DNA of 64,000 nucleotides from Streptomyces sp. ISL-1 (GTDB lineage Bacteria; Actinomycetota; Actinomycetes; Streptomycetales; Streptomycetaceae). The DNA lies in contig NZ_JAGGOI010000007.1 in assembly GCF_018614585.1 (NCBI RefSeq), positions 248,001 through 312,000 of the forward strand, in the 5' to 3' direction. The position numbers and the translations under genes were made by a program. Below are positions 8,035-17,334 of the stretch, piece after piece (within the stretch, counting starts at the first letter, position 1; every line of letters begins with the position of its first letter). The notes beneath the pieces are model-generated. The model was not told the DNA's origin. It ran no database searches and worked only from the letters and a program-made list of their open reading frames with translations.

Positions 8035-8988
8035 TCAGTCCTGGCCGGGACCCGGGCCGGCGCCGGCCGCGGGAGCGGGCGCGGCCACCGCGGGCTCAGC
8101 CACCGGCCGCCTGGCGAGCCGCGGCCGCAGCACCCAGCGCCACAGCGCGTACAGCACACCGAGGACCGCGGCGAACGGAGCCACCGCGCCCACCGCCACC
8201 GCGATCCACCGCCCCGTGGCCACGAGCGCGTCCCAGCCGCCGCCGAGCGCGTCCAGGAAGCTCGGGTCGTCGTCCTTCTCCTTCTGCCCCTTGTCCTCCT
8301 TCTCGGAGAGGACCAAGGTGATGGTCGCCAGGGTCGTACGGTCCTTGAGCGCGGCATGCTGGGCGAGCAGCGACTCCAACTGGGCCTGGCGGCTGCTCAG
8401 TTGACCCTCCAGCGTGACCACATCGCTGAGTTTCTCGGCCCGGTCCATCAGCGCCCGCACGCGCGCGACGCTCGCCCGCTGCGTCGCGATGCGGCTCTCC
8501 ACGTCGACGACCTGGTCGGTGACGTCCTTGGCGTCCGCCTTGCGGGAGAGCAACTTTCCGGCGCCCGCCAGCTCCGCCAGGACCGCGTCGTACTTCTCCT
8601 GCGGGACGCGCAGGACGACGCGCGAAGCCACATGGGTGTCGTCGATCCGCTCGGTGCTCTCGTTGGAGACATGCCCGCCGGCGCTCGCGGTGGTCCCACG
8701 GGCCGCGGCGAGGGCCTTCGGGGCGTCCTCGACCTCCACAGCGAGCTCCGCGGTGCGGATGATGTGGGTCGGCGCCAGGGCGACCGGGTCCTTCGGTTTC
8801 GTCTGCTCGGCGCCGGACGACTGCCGGTCGGACTCGTAGCCGGCGCCGGCGCCGGCGTCCTGCGCCGCGGGTTTCGCGATGCCCCCGGCCTTGTCGTCTC
8901 CGCTGGACGCGGAGTCGATCCCACTGCATCCCGCAAGAGCGAGTGAAGCAGTGAGAAACAGTGCAGCGACCGTACGGCGTGCACGCAT
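8035..8988 (-). CDS. DUF4349 lipoprotein
   Basis: A 317-residue lipoprotein. The signal peptide ends in the lipobox LALAGC (Cys21). An Asp/Gly/Ala-rich linker follows to about residue 70, then a DUF4349 domain starting at HIIRTAELAVEVED that includes a coiled-coil stretch at about 170-225 (DVESRIATQRASVARVRALM). A transmembrane helix lies near 255-280, followed by a Pro/Ala-rich cytoplasmic tail. The domain faces outward and the function is unknown; an envelope role is likely. It starts at ATG 8988, divergent from hemG, and precedes the flavoprotein on the same strand by 28 bases, so the two may form an operon. Confidence 0.88.
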   Translation of the reverse strand: MRARRTVAALFLTASLALAGCSGIDSASSGDDKAGGIAKPAAQDAGAGAGYESDRQSSGAEQTKPKDPVALAPTHIIRTAELAVEVEDAPKALAAARGTTASAGGHVSNESTERIDDTHVASRVVLRVPQEKYDAVLAELAGAGKLLSRKADAKDVTDQVVDVESRIATQRASVARVRALMDRAEKLSDVVTLEGQLSSRQAQLESLLAQHAALKDRTTLATITLVLSEKEDKGQKEKDDDPSFLDALGGGWDALVATGRWIAVAVGAVAPFAAVLGVLYALWRWVLRPRLARRPVAEPAVAAPAPAAGAGPGPGQD

Positions 8989-9117
8989 GTCAGCCCCCCA
9001 GGGACGGGTGATGAGTCTTGCCCGTTCGACGGACGAGGCCGCGGTGCGGGTTGCCCTTTTCCGGTTCCGAAGCGGTCACGGTCGGGACTCGGTAAGGGAT
9101 TTGAGAGAGTGGGGGAC

Positions 9118-10539
9118 ATGGACACACGTACGGGTCATGTCGTCGTCATCGGTGGCGGCATCGCCGGTCTCGCCGCCGCGCACCGGCTCATCGAGTCGGG
9201 GGCGCGCGTCACTCTCCTGGAGGCCACCGACCGCCTCGGCGGCAAGCTCCAGGCGGGCGAGATCGAGGGCGCCCCCGTCGATCTCGGCGCCGAGTCGATG
9301 CTCGCCCGCCGCCCCGAAGCGGTCGAACTGGCCCGTGCCGTCGGCCTCGCCGACCGGCTTCAACCGCCCGCCACCGCCTCCGCCTCGGTGTGGACGCGCG
9401 ATGCGCTGCGCCCGATGCCCAAGGGCCATGTGATGGGCGTGCCGGGCGACCCGGCGGCGCTCGCGGGACTGCTCTCGGCGGAGGGCATCGCCCGTATCGA
9501 GCGGGAACGCGACCTCGCGCCGGCGGAGCTCGGTGACGATGTCGCGGTCGGCGCGTACGTCGCCGAGCGCCTCGGCCGCGAGGTCGTGGACCGGCTGGTG
9601 GAGCCGCTGCTCGGCGGGGTGTACGCGGGTGACGCGTACCGCATCTCGATGCGCGCCGCCGTCCCCCAGCTCTTCGAGGCGGCGAAGACCCATGACTCGC
9701 TGCTCGCAGCCGTACGCGATGTCCAGGCGACGGCCGCCGGGCAGCAGGCCGCCGGGCCGGTCTTCATGGGCATCGAGGGCGGAGTGGGGCAGCTGCCGCG
9801 CGCCGTCGCCGACGTCGTACGCGCGGGGGGCGGCGAGATTCTCATGGAGACGCCCGTCCTCGGGCTGACCCGTAGGGCCGACGGCTGGCAGATCCGCACC
9901 GACCAGCGCGTCATCGCCGCCGACGGCGTGGTGCTCGCGGCCCCCGCCTGGTCCGCGTCCGCGCTGCTCGCCGCCGAATCCCCGGCCGCCGCCGCGGAGC
10001 TCGGACGCATCGAGTACGCCTCGATGGCGCTGGTGACCATGGCCTTCCGGCGTACGGACCTGGCCGGCATGCCGGAAGGCAGCGGCTTCCTGGTGCCGCC
10101 CGTGGACGGCCGCACGATCAAGGCGTCCACCTTCTCCACCCGCAAGTGGGGGTGGGTCGACAAGGGTTCCCCCGGCCTCTTTGTGCTGCGCACCTCGATC
10201 GGACGCTACGGCGAGGAGGAACACCTGCACCGCGAGGACGCCGAGCTCGTCGACGTATCCCTGCGCGACCTGGGCGAAGCCACCGGACTCGCGGCCCGGC
10301 CCGTCGCCACCGAGGTGACCCGGTGGATCGGCGGACTGCCGCAGTACCCCGTGGGGCATCTCGCGCGGGTCGACCGGATCCGCGACGAGGTCGCCAAACT
10401 GCCCGGCCTCAGGGTCTGCGGGGCGGCCTACGACGGCGTCGGTATCCCCGCCTGCATCGCCAGTGCCCGGCGCGCGGCCGACGAGATCCTCGCCACGCCC
10501 ACCCTGGCGCGGGGCACTGATCGCGGCGCGGGAGAATAG
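9118..10539 (+). CDS. hemG: Coproporphyrinogen III oxidase / protoporphyrinogen oxidase, HemG (HemY/CgoX) type
   Basis: A 473-residue FAD enzyme that oxidises porphyrinogen to porphyrin. The N-terminal dinucleotide motif is [18 protein letters not shown] and the GG doublet motif follows ([11 protein letters not shown]). The C-terminal FAD contact is the segment [19 protein letters not shown]. In actinobacteria with HemQ, the natural substrate is coproporphyrinogen III (CgoX), although databases keep the name HemG. Alternative starts are GTG 9109 and ATG 9118; I chose the ATG because MDTRTGHV is the usual beginning and the purine tract GAGAG lies upstream. hemQ starts 4 bases after the stop, so the pair is an operon. 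Confidence 0.93.
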   Translation: MDTRTGHVVVIGGGIAGLAAAHRLIESGARVTLLEATDRLGGKLQAGEIEGAPVDLGAESMLARRPEAVELARAVGLADRLQPPATASASVWTRDALRPMPKGHVMGVPGDPAALAGLLSAEGIARIERERDLAPAELGDDVAVGAYVAERLGREVVDRLVEPLLGGVYAGDAYRISMRAAVPQLFEAAKTHDSLLAAVRDVQATAAGQQAAGPVFMGIEGGVGQLPRAVADVVRAGGGEILMETPVLGLTRRADGWQIRTDQRVIAADGVVLAAPAWSASALLAAESPAAAAELGRIEYASMALVTMAFRRTDLAGMPEGSGFLVPPVDGRTIKASTFSTRKWGWVDKGSPGLFVLRTSIGRYGEEEHLHREDAELVDVSLRDLGEATGLAARPVATEVTRWIGGLPQYPVGHLARVDRIRDEVAKLPGLRVCGAAYDGVGIPACIASARRAADEILATPTLARGTDRGAGE

Positions 10540-10543
10540 CCCT

Positions 10544-11263
10544 ATGAGTGCGCCCGAAAAGATTCCGAACGCAGGCAAGAAGGCCAAGGACCTCAATGAG
10601 GTCATCCGGTACACGCTGTGGTCCGTCTTCAAACTGCGCGATGTGCTCCCCGGTGACGCGGACCGTGCCGGCTACGCCGACGAGGTCCAGGAGCTGTTCG
10701 ACCAGCTCGCCGCCAAGGACGTCACCGTGCGCGGCACGTACGACGTGTCCGGGCTCCGCGCCGACGCCGACGTCATGATCTGGTGGCACGCCGAGACCGC
10801 GGACGAGCTGCAGGAGGCGTACAACCTCTTCCGCCGTACCAGGCTCGGCCGCGCGCTGGAGCCGGTCTGGTCGAACATGGCGCTGCACCGCCCCGCCGAG
10901 TTCAACAAGTCGCACATCCCGGCCTTCCTGGCCGACGAGACGGCACGCAACTATGTCTCGGTCTACCCCTTCGTGCGCTCCTACGACTGGTACCTGCTGC
11001 CCGACGAGGACCGCCGCAGGATGCTCGCCGACCACGGCAAGATGGCCCGCGGCTACCCGGACGTCCGCGCCAACACGGTGGCGTCGTTCTCGCTCGGCGA
11101 CTACGAGTGGCTGCTCGCCTTCGAGGCCGACGAGCTCTACCGCATCGTCGACCTGATGCGTCATCTGCGCGCCTCCGAGGCGCGTATGTACGTCCGCGAA
11201 GAGGTCCCGTTCTACACGGGCCGCCGCAAGTCGGTCGCGGAGCTGGTGGCGGGGCTCGCGTAA
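10544..11263 (+). CDS. hemQ: Coproheme decarboxylase HemQ (chlorite-dismutase family)
   Basis: A 239-residue cytoplasmic enzyme that converts iron-coproporphyrin III to heme b by oxidative decarboxylation, the last step of the Gram-positive heme route. The probable proximal heme ligand is His164 in [14 protein letters not shown]. Tyr141 in [13 protein letters not shown] is in the place of the catalytic tyrosine of HemQ. The protein lacks the distal Arg motif of true chlorite dismutases in this region. The ATG at 10544 has GGGAGAA eight bases upstream, and the gene lies four bases after hemG. The longer reading from 10463 is discarded because it runs through the end of hemG. Confidence 0.95.
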   Translation: MSAPEKIPNAGKKAKDLNEVIRYTLWSVFKLRDVLPGDADRAGYADEVQELFDQLAAKDVTVRGTYDVSGLRADADVMIWWHAETADELQEAYNLFRRTRLGRALEPVWSNMALHRPAEFNKSHIPAFLADETARNYVSVYPFVRSYDWYLLPDEDRRRMLADHGKMARGYPDVRANTVASFSLGDYEWLLAFEADELYRIVDLMRHLRASEARMYVREEVPFYTGRRKSVAELVAGLA

Positions 11264-11288
11264 AGCGGGCTCGGTCACAAAGCCCGAT

Positions 11289-11317
11289 GGCCGGGTCCGC
11301 GTGATGCGGACCCGGCC
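11289..11317. terminator. Bidirectional terminator between hemQ and the Tap-type peptidase
   Basis: A perfect 12-bp stem (11289-11300 with 11306-11317) around the loop GTGAT, placed between two convergent genes. It can serve both. Confidence 0.85.
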
Positions 11318-11335
11318 GACCCCCGACCCGGAAGA

Positions 11336-12964
11336 TCAGACGACGTGCGGCAGCCGCGGGGTTGCCGCGTGCCGTTCCAGCGACACCGGGTCCGGCTCCG
11401 GGTGCGGCGCGCACGATGCGCGCCGCACCGGCGTCTCGCCGTGCAGCAGGTAGTTCTCCAGGTAGGCGTTGACGCACTGGTTGTTGCCGCCGCCGATGCC
11501 GTGTGTGCCGGCGTCCTCCTCGGTGATCAGCACGGAGCCTTTCAGCCGCCGCTGCAGTTCACGCGCCCCTTCGTACGGCGTCGCCGCGTCCCGCTCGGCG
11601 GCCAGGATGAGCGTCGGCGGCAGCGCACCCCGCTTGGTACGCACGTCCAGCGGCTGCTGCCGGGGCGCCGGCCAGTAGGCGCACGGCAGGTTCATCCAGA
11701 CGTTGTCCCAGGTCTCGAAGGGCGCGATGCGCGCGAGCTTGGTGTTGTCGCGGTCCCACACCTCCCAGTCGGTGGGCCAGGGTGCGTCATTGCACTCGAC
11801 CGCGGTGTACACGGCGTTGCCGTTCTCCGCCTTGTCCGCCTGCTCCGGCCGCGGCGCGGCCTGCTCGACCAGCGGCTTCTCGTCGCCCTTCAGATACGCG
11901 GCCAGCGCGCCGGCGCGAAGCGGCCAGTAGTCGTCGTGGTAGCCGGTCGCCAGGAATGCCGCGTGGAGCTGGCCGGGGCCGACTTTGCCGCCCGCCGGCT
12001 CCAGGGCGAGCTGGGCGCGTGCCTGCTCGTAACTCCTTGCCACCTCCTCGGGCGTGGCGCCCAGATGGTACGTCTGGTCGTGCTTGGCGACCCAGGCCCG
12101 GAAGTCCGCCCAGCGGCTCTCGAAGGCGAACGACTGGGCGAGGTTGCTGCGGTACCAGATCCGGCCCGGGTCCGGGTTGACCGCCGAGTCGAAGACCATG
12201 CGGCGCACATGGGAGGGGAAGAGGGTCGCGTACAGCGCGCCGAAGTACGTGCCGTACGAGGCGCCCATGAAGGTCAGCTGTGGCTGGCGCAGCGCCGCCC
12301 GCAGCACATCCAGGTCGCGGGCGTTGTTCAGCGAGGTGTAGTGCCGCAGCGCCGGGCCCGCGTTGCGAGCGCAGCCCTGCGCATACGCCTGCGCCTGCGC
12401 GATCCGCTCCTTCTTGTACGAGGGGGAGGGGTGCACCGGCGCCAGGGTGGGCGCCCTGGTGAAGTCGGCCGAGTCCTGGCAGGACAGCGGGGCGGAGCGG
12501 CCGACCCCGCGCGGGGAGTAACCGACGATGTCGTACGCCTGGGCGATCCGCTTCCACTCGGGGAGCTCGGCGGCCAGCGGGAAGTACATGCTGGAGGCGC
12601 CGGGGCCACCGGGGTTGTAGACGAACGCGCCCTGGTGCTCGGCCGGCTTGCCGCTCGCCTTCACGCGGCTGACGGTCAGGGAGATCTGCCGGCCCAGGGG
12701 ATCGGCGTAGTCGAGCGGGACTTTGACCGTGCCGCACTGGATGGGGGAGGGCAGCATCTCGGCCTTGGGGCAGTGTCCGAAGGAGATCCCGGCGGCGGCC
12801 GCGCGCTCGGCGGCGACGGTCGTGCCGTACGACTCGGCTTCGGCGGTCGTGCCGTACGACTCGGCTTCGGCGGTGGTGGTGCCGCCTGCCGGGGCGATGG
12901 CCAGCGCGGAGATGACCAAGGAACTGAGGCTCGTGACGGCCCCGTACATCGCAACTGCTCGCAT
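11336..12964 (-). CDS. Secreted alpha/beta-hydrolase peptidase (tripeptidyl aminopeptidase, Tap/Slp family)
   Basis: A 542-residue exported serine peptidase that removes tripeptides from the N-termini of extracellular peptides. The N-terminal signal sequence ends around ALAIAPAG. The catalytic triad is visible: Ser in FMGASYGTYFG, Asp in ILAAERDAATP, His in EDAGTHGIGG. The oxyanion motif NPGGPGASS is also present. The family length is about 500-540, so it is full size. Unusually, the mature N-terminus carries a perfect two-copy repeat of nine residues (AEAESYGTT), from a 27-bp duplication at 12819-12872. It is convergent with hemQ, has a hairpin between, and stands alone as a transcript. Confidence 0.9.
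   Translation of the reverse strand: MRAVAMYGAVTSLSSLVISALAIAPAGGTTTAEAESYGTTAEAESYGTTVAAERAAAAGISFGHCPKAEMLPSPIQCGTVKVPLDYADPLGRQISLTVSRVKASGKPAEHQGAFVYNPGGPGASSMYFPLAAELPEWKRIAQAYDIVGYSPRGVGRSAPLSCQDSADFTRAPTLAPVHPSPSYKKERIAQAQAYAQGCARNAGPALRHYTSLNNARDLDVLRAALRQPQLTFMGASYGTYFGALYATLFPSHVRRMVFDSAVNPDPGRIWYRSNLAQSFAFESRWADFRAWVAKHDQTYHLGATPEEVARSYEQARAQLALEPAGGKVGPGQLHAAFLATGYHDDYWPLRAGALAAYLKGDEKPLVEQAAPRPEQADKAENGNAVYTAVECNDAPWPTDWEVWDRDNTKLARIAPFETWDNVWMNLPCAYWPAPRQQPLDVRTKRGALPPTLILAAERDAATPYEGARELQRRLKGSVLITEEDAGTHGIGGGNNQCVNAYLENYLLHGETPVRRASCAPHPEPDPVSLERHAATPRLPHVV
12819..12872. repeat. 27-bp perfect tandem duplication inside the peptidase gene
   Basis: Two identical 27-bp units, 12819-12845 and 12846-12872, in frame in the segment just after the signal peptide. 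They encode two copies of AEAESYGTT. Identity at synonymous positions indicates a recent duplication. Confidence 0.9.
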
Positions 12965-13064
12965 CGCGTTCCCTTCGTGCGGAAGGCGGCCGTGAGGCCA
13001 CGGGACGAAAGGGATCCTTGGTGGGGCAATTGACGATGTAAAGGACCAATGTTCGGTGTCGGGG

Positions 13065-13823
13065 TCAATGACTCCGATGCGCCATGCGGTGGCTCCTCAG
13101 CGCCGCCCGCAGGTCCGGATCGTCGAGCGCGCCGACGCCGTGCACGGCGACGGCGGTGAGCGTGTCCTTGGTGGAGAGCGCGCCGAGGAGACGCCGGCCG
13201 TCGGGCGAGGCCCAACGCGTGTACGGATGCACCTCGATCCGCGCGATGGCCAGACAGCCCAGGGTGAGCAGGAGGGGGAGCGCGAACCAGGCGAGGACCG
13301 GGCCGCTCCCGCCCTGCTCCTGAGGGAGCGTCAGAACAGTGGCGGCCGCCAGCGCGACGGTGAGCACGGTCGCGCCCTGGACGGCCCGCACGGCGGCGGC
13401 GACGCCCGATCTGGCCGCGTCCGGGACGGCGAGGCCGGCGCTGACGAGCCGGTCGGCCAGGGCCCGCACCGCGTCGGCGGCGGACGCGGCGGCCCGCACC
13501 GCTGCTGTCCGGGCCTGGCCCGCGGGTCCTATCGCGCCGATGACCGAGCGCTCCAGGTCGTCCTCGCCCTCCGGGTCGACGACCGTGGCCCAGCCGGTGC
13601 GCGCGAGCAGCAGTCTGCGGCCGCGGTGCATCGAGACGAGCGTGAGCTCCGTGACCCGGTGCGGGCCGCCGGCCAGGAAGGCGGCCTCGTACAGGCTCAA
13701 CTCCCCCTTCGCGCTTGTTCCTTCGGGTACGGGGCGAGCGGCTTCGACGGCGGCGAGGCAGAGCCGGCCGCAGCTGATGCCCGCCGCGGCCCAGGCCACC
13801 AGTAGGAAGAGGACCCAGAACAT
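13065..13823 (-). CDS. TIGR04222 domain-containing membrane protein, without Cys-rich tail
   Basis: A 252-residue membrane protein. An N-terminal helix (MFWVLFLLVAWAAAGISCG) is followed by the family motif LSLYEAAFLAGGPHRVTELTLVSMHRGRRLLL, a helical soluble part rich in Ala, and two further membrane segments near residues 150-190. It is a paralogue of the protein at 14813-15805, which shares YEAAFLGGGPARV and HADGRLVI, but it ends in RSHRMAHRSH and has no Gly/Ser/Cys repeats. It lies 64 bases after the DUF4142 gene on the same strand and is the last gene of the DUF692 block. Function is unknown. Confidence 0.8.
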   Translation of the reverse strand: MFWVLFLLVAWAAAGISCGRLCLAAVEAARPVPEGTSAKGELSLYEAAFLAGGPHRVTELTLVSMHRGRRLLLARTGWATVVDPEGEDDLERSVIGAIGPAGQARTAAVRAAASAADAVRALADRLVSAGLAVPDAARSGVAAAVRAVQGATVLTVALAAATVLTLPQEQGGSGPVLAWFALPLLLTLGCLAIARIEVHPYTRWASPDGRRLLGALSTKDTLTAVAVHGVGALDDPDLRAALRSHRMAHRSH

Positions 13824-13887
13824 GGCCGAGTTCTACGCGAGACGGCCGCCGTCGCGCCATGGGTTGTTCACGATACGGAACGTGGCG

Positions 13888-14643
13888 TTATCGGTTCGTG
13901 ACGTCGGCGCGGGGGCGGGAGGCCGCGGGCGGCAGCGGGAACGACGGTGCAGGGGTGGGGGTGACGGGATCCGCGGGCGGCGGTGTCACGCCCGGGGCGG
14001 GCGGCGGCGGTCCGGTGGGACTCGCGGTCGCCGTCGCGGCGGAGTCGTCGGCGATGGCGTCGTAGTCGACCAGGCCGGTCGCCTCCAGGACCTTGATGTG
14101 GTCGAGGACAGTGGTGTTGGCGTCGTTCGCGAGTTCGCGCACCAGGGTGTTGCGGGTGCTGTTGCGGATGTCGGCGACGAGGGAGAAGACCTTGCCGTGG
14201 GCGCGGCGAAGGATGTTGGCGAACTTGGTCTCGTACTCCCGGCCCCGGGCCTCGGTGAACTCCTTGAGCCAGCCCTGCTGTTGGGCGGTTGGCTGGTTCG
14301 GCAGCTCCATGCTGAGCCGGGCCGCGACCTCGCGGACGCGGGCGTCGAGATAGGTGTGGCCCTCGACGAGATGCTCGCCGGCCACCTTGACCGCGGTGGT
14401 GGGTGCGCGGCCGACGGCCTGCTGACCCGCGGGGAGCTCCCACAGCCCGGCGAGTCTGACCCGGACGACGAAGTCCCGGTCGGCGGCGGTGAGCGGGCCC
14501 CACTGTGTGGGGACGGAACCGGCTCTGAGGTTGGCCCGGCCCGTGCCGGAGCGGTCGTCGTACGACCAGATCGGGAAGAGGATCGCGGCGATGGTCGCCG
14601 TCAGGGCGACGACGACCAGGCCGGTGCCGGTGAGGGAACGCAT
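13888..14643 (-). CDS. DUF4142 exported protein with Pro-rich C-terminus
   Basis: A 251-residue protein. A single N-terminal hydrophobic helix (about residues 5-25) acts as signal or anchor. The DUF4142 helical domain spans about 45-195 (TAADRDFVVRVRLAGLWE to DHIKVLEATGLVDYD) and is followed by a Pro/Thr/Ala-rich tail. DUF4142 resembles ferritin-like four-helix proteins and is usually exported; activity is unknown. The ATG at 14643 has an AGGAGG site. It is close in sequence to the DUF4142 protein at 17335-18099, so the locus contains a duplicated DUF4142/TIGR04222 arrangement around the DUF692 enzyme. Confidence 0.85.
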   Translation of the reverse strand: MRSLTGTGLVVVALTATIAAILFPIWSYDDRSGTGRANLRAGSVPTQWGPLTAADRDFVVRVRLAGLWELPAGQQAVGRAPTTAVKVAGEHLVEGHTYLDARVREVAARLSMELPNQPTAQQQGWLKEFTEARGREYETKFANILRRAHGKVFSLVADIRNSTRNTLVRELANDANTTVLDHIKVLEATGLVDYDAIADDSAATATASPTGPPPPAPGVTPPPADPVTPTPAPSFPLPPAASRPRADVTNR

Positions 14644-14812
14644 GGGGCCTCCTGCGTGCGGTCCAGCACGCTAGTCGGCCCCGGCGTGATCCTGTGGGGT
14701 GTTGCGGGAAGTGTGAGGTGGGCGGTCCGGCAAGAGGCTTGAGGCGGTGTCGCGGTGGCCTTGCGGTGGCCTTGCGCGGGGGAGGGTTTGCGGTTGCCTT
14801 GCCTTGCGGCGG

Positions 14813-15805
14813 TCAGGAGCTGCTGCTGCCGCCTCCGCAACTGGAGCCGCCCGAGGATCCGCCGCAGCTGGAACCTCCTGACGACCCACCGCAGCTGGAG
14901 CCGCCGGACGAACCACCGCAGCTCGATCCCCCGCCCGATCCACCGCCTGTGCCGCAACTGGAGCTGCCGCAGCCGGATCCCGGGCTCGACCCGGCGCACC
15001 ACACCGCCGCAGAGCCCGAGTAGGACGACGAGTAGCTGTCCGTGCGGGCCACCGGGATCCTGGCCGCCGCGGTCAGCTGTGCCTGGAGCGCCGGATCCGG
15101 CACTCCGCGCAGACCCCGCGCCGCGACGAGATGAGCCGCCGAGTACACCTGGGCGTAGTGCGCCAGGTACGAGCGCAGGGCGTGCTGCCCGGCCGTGGTG
15201 ATCCGCCGCCGGGCGCGGCCCCCCATCATCAACCCGATCACGATGCCCGCGATCAGGGCCGGCAGAACCATCGCGATGAACGGCGGGCCAAAGTCCGCCG
15301 GTGCGTCGTCCTGGACGAAGCTGAAGATGGTCAGACCGAAGGAGATGGGCAGCCCGACGAAGCAGAGGAAGCCCTGGGTGTAGCCCCACACCGTCAGCCC
15401 CCGGTTCAGCCCGGGCGGCGTCATCAGCCCGCGGGCGGCGAGTCCGTCGCCGATCTCCTGCACGGCGGGGTGACGCATCACCGCGAGGCGCACGGTGTGC
15501 AGCGCGCCGCTCGGGGCGGCGGCCAGCTGCTCGAACACCGCCCGCTCCACCGGGTCGTGGGCGAGGGCATGTCGTACGGAGACGATGCCCGGGCCGCCGA
15601 TGACCAGCCGGCCGTCCGCGTGCATGGCGGCGAGCGCGGCGTCGGCGACGCGGGCGGGTCCGCCGCCGAGGAAGGCCGCCTCGTAGACGTGGTGGATCTG
15701 TCCGGCGCCGGCCGGGTGGCGGGGCCGGGACGCGGAGGCCCGGACGATCAGCGCGGCGGACGAGGCTCCGATGGCGAGGTACACGAAAACGGCGAGAAGA
15801 ACCAT
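14813..15805 (-). CDS. TIGR04222 membrane protein with periodic Cys/Gly/Ser tail; candidate MNIO substrate
   Basis: A 330-residue membrane protein. It has an N-terminal helix, the motif HHVYEAAFLGGGPARVADAALAAM, and two membrane helices around residues 130-200. From about residue 254 it is low complexity, made of Gly, Ser and seven Cys. The last four Cys are spaced exactly nine residues apart in units like GGSSCGGSS. Such tails beside TIGR04222 domains resemble precursors of post-translationally modified peptides. The ATG at 15805 lies five bases after the DUF692 enzyme stop, with the ribosome site overlapping that stop, so the two products are co-translated. I infer that the tail is modified by the DUF692 enzyme; this is not shown by sequence alone. 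Confidence 0.85.
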   Translation of the reverse strand: MVLLAVFVYLAIGASSAALIVRASASRPRHPAGAGQIHHVYEAAFLGGGPARVADAALAAMHADGRLVIGGPGIVSVRHALAHDPVERAVFEQLAAAPSGALHTVRLAVMRHPAVQEIGDGLAARGLMTPPGLNRGLTVWGYTQGFLCFVGLPISFGLTIFSFVQDDAPADFGPPFIAMVLPALIAGIVIGLMMGGRARRRITTAGQHALRSYLAHYAQVYSAAHLVAARGLRGVPDPALQAQLTAAARIPVARTDSYSSSYSGSAAVWCAGSSPGSGCGSSSCGTGGGSGGGSSCGGSSGGSSCGGSSGGSSCGGSSGGSSCGGGSSSS

Positions 15806-15810
15806 GCCGC

Positions 15811-17163
15811 TCACCGCCTGACGAGCGCGGCGCGGGCCGCACGGACGAGCCGGGTGCCCCGGCGCGGTGGATGGGCTGCGGCGCGCTCCTCCCACCAACA
15901 GGTGAGCAGGCGGCGGGTGTTGTCGTCATCGGGACGCCCGGCGACGAGCAGCTGCTCGGCGAAGTCGAGGGCGTCGCGGCGGTAACCGGCGTGCATGGGG
16001 CGGCCCTTGGCGTACGCGAGAAACGCGGGGCGGTAACCGTCGCCGAGGATCTCGGGCAGCTCCGGGGCGACCTTGGCCACGACGTCGGCGCGCTTGGCGG
16101 CCAGCGCGCGGCTCTGGACGTGCAGGCGCTGTGAGTCGAAGCCTTCGGGAGCGGGGGTGCCGGCGACGAGAGCGGAAAGAAGGGCGGCTTGTGAGAGCGC
16201 GACGCCCTCGCGGGCGTCGGGTGAGCCGCTCTCCGTCGGCGCGTGCACCACCGGGGCGGTGTGCGGCCGGGCGGGCGCGCCCGCGATCCGGGGCCGGGCG
16301 CCCGGCCCTTCTGGCACGCGGGCTTCTCCGCCCCGAACGCCCCGCTGCCCCGCTACCCTCCCTCGGATCGTCGTCAACTCCGCCGCCAGCTCCTCCTCGG
16401 CCGGGAAGTCGTCGTCGCGCTCCAGCAGCACCCCGGGCGGGGACACCCGTGCCCGCAGGTCCGAGAGGATGTCCAGGATCGGCTCCGTGACCGGGTGCGC
16501 GTGGGTGTCGTGCCAGATGCCGTCGCGTTCGGTGCCGCCCGCCACGTGGACGTACGCGATCGCCTCGACCGGGAGTTCGTCGAGTGCCGTCGCCGGGTTC
16601 TCGCCGCGGTTGACATGGTTCGTGTGGAGGTTGGCCACGTCGATCAGGAGGCCCACGCCCGTCCGCTCGACCAGCTCCGCCAGGAACTGGCCCTCCGTGA
16701 GCTCCTCGCCGGGCCAGCAGATCAGCGCCGCGATGTTCTCCAGTGCCAGCGGCACCGGCAGGGAGTCCTGTGCGATGCGGACGTTCTCGCAGAGCACCTT
16801 CAGTGCGTCCCAGGTGCGCGGCACCGGCAGCAGGTGGCCCGCCTCCAGCTGCGGGGACGCGGTGAGCACGCCGCCTGCCCGTACGAACGCGATGTGTTCG
16901 GTGACCAGGGGCGCGCCCAGCGCGGTCGCCCGCTCCGCCAGGTCCGCGAGCCGCTGGGCGGAGGGGCGGTCCGCGCCGCCCAGGCCCAGTGAGACGCCGT
17001 GCGGGACGATCCGCGTGCCGCGTGAGCGCAGCCGGCTCAGCGCGGCGGGCAGATGGCCCGGGCAGATGTTCTCCGCGACGACCTCGACCCAGTCGACGCC
17101 TGGCAGCTCCTCCACCGCGTCAGCGATTTCCGGACGCCAGCCGATGCCGATACCGAGTTCCAT
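15811..17163 (-). CDS. DUF692 (MNIO) multinuclear iron oxidase with C-terminal extension (SCO6045-like)
   Basis: A 450-residue protein. Residues 1-275 form a TIM-barrel of the DUF692 family, whose studied members (MbnB, TglH, ChrH) are iron enzymes that modify Cys or Asp in peptide substrates. Likely metal ligands are all present: His55, His90, Glu142, Asp175 and His180/His183 ([12 protein letters not shown]), His206, Asp219/His221/His223 (DTHAHP) and Glu249. A Pro/Ala-rich linker leads to a 120-residue helical domain ([17 protein letters not shown] onward) that resembles the known SCO6045-like C-terminal domain, probably a substrate-recruitment part. The ATG at 17163 has GAGGAGGGGG upstream. 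The next gene encodes a membrane protein with a Cys-rich tail, coupled at five bases. Confidence 0.9.
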   Translation of the reverse strand: MELGIGIGWRPEIADAVEELPGVDWVEVVAENICPGHLPAALSRLRSRGTRIVPHGVSLGLGGADRPSAQRLADLAERATALGAPLVTEHIAFVRAGGVLTASPQLEAGHLLPVPRTWDALKVLCENVRIAQDSLPVPLALENIAALICWPGEELTEGQFLAELVERTGVGLLIDVANLHTNHVNRGENPATALDELPVEAIAYVHVAGGTERDGIWHDTHAHPVTEPILDILSDLRARVSPPGVLLERDDDFPAEEELAAELTTIRGRVAGQRGVRGGEARVPEGPGARPRIAGAPARPHTAPVVHAPTESGSPDAREGVALSQAALLSALVAGTPAPEGFDSQRLHVQSRALAAKRADVVAKVAPELPEILGDGYRPAFLAYAKGRPMHAGYRRDALDFAEQLLVAGRPDDDNTRRLLTCWWEERAAAHPPRRGTRLVRAARAALVRR

Positions 17164-17334
17164 CGGTTTCCCCCTCCTCTGCGCCGTTTGACGGTGCGTG
17201 CAGAGCTCATGGCCCCGTCGGACAGCGGCGAACCCAGAGGAGGGGACGTTCAGAGCTTGATTTGAGGTTCCGGCGCGGCTGCGGCGGTCCCGGCCGGTTG
17301 CGGCGGTCCCGGAAAGGATCCGGGACCGCCGGCG

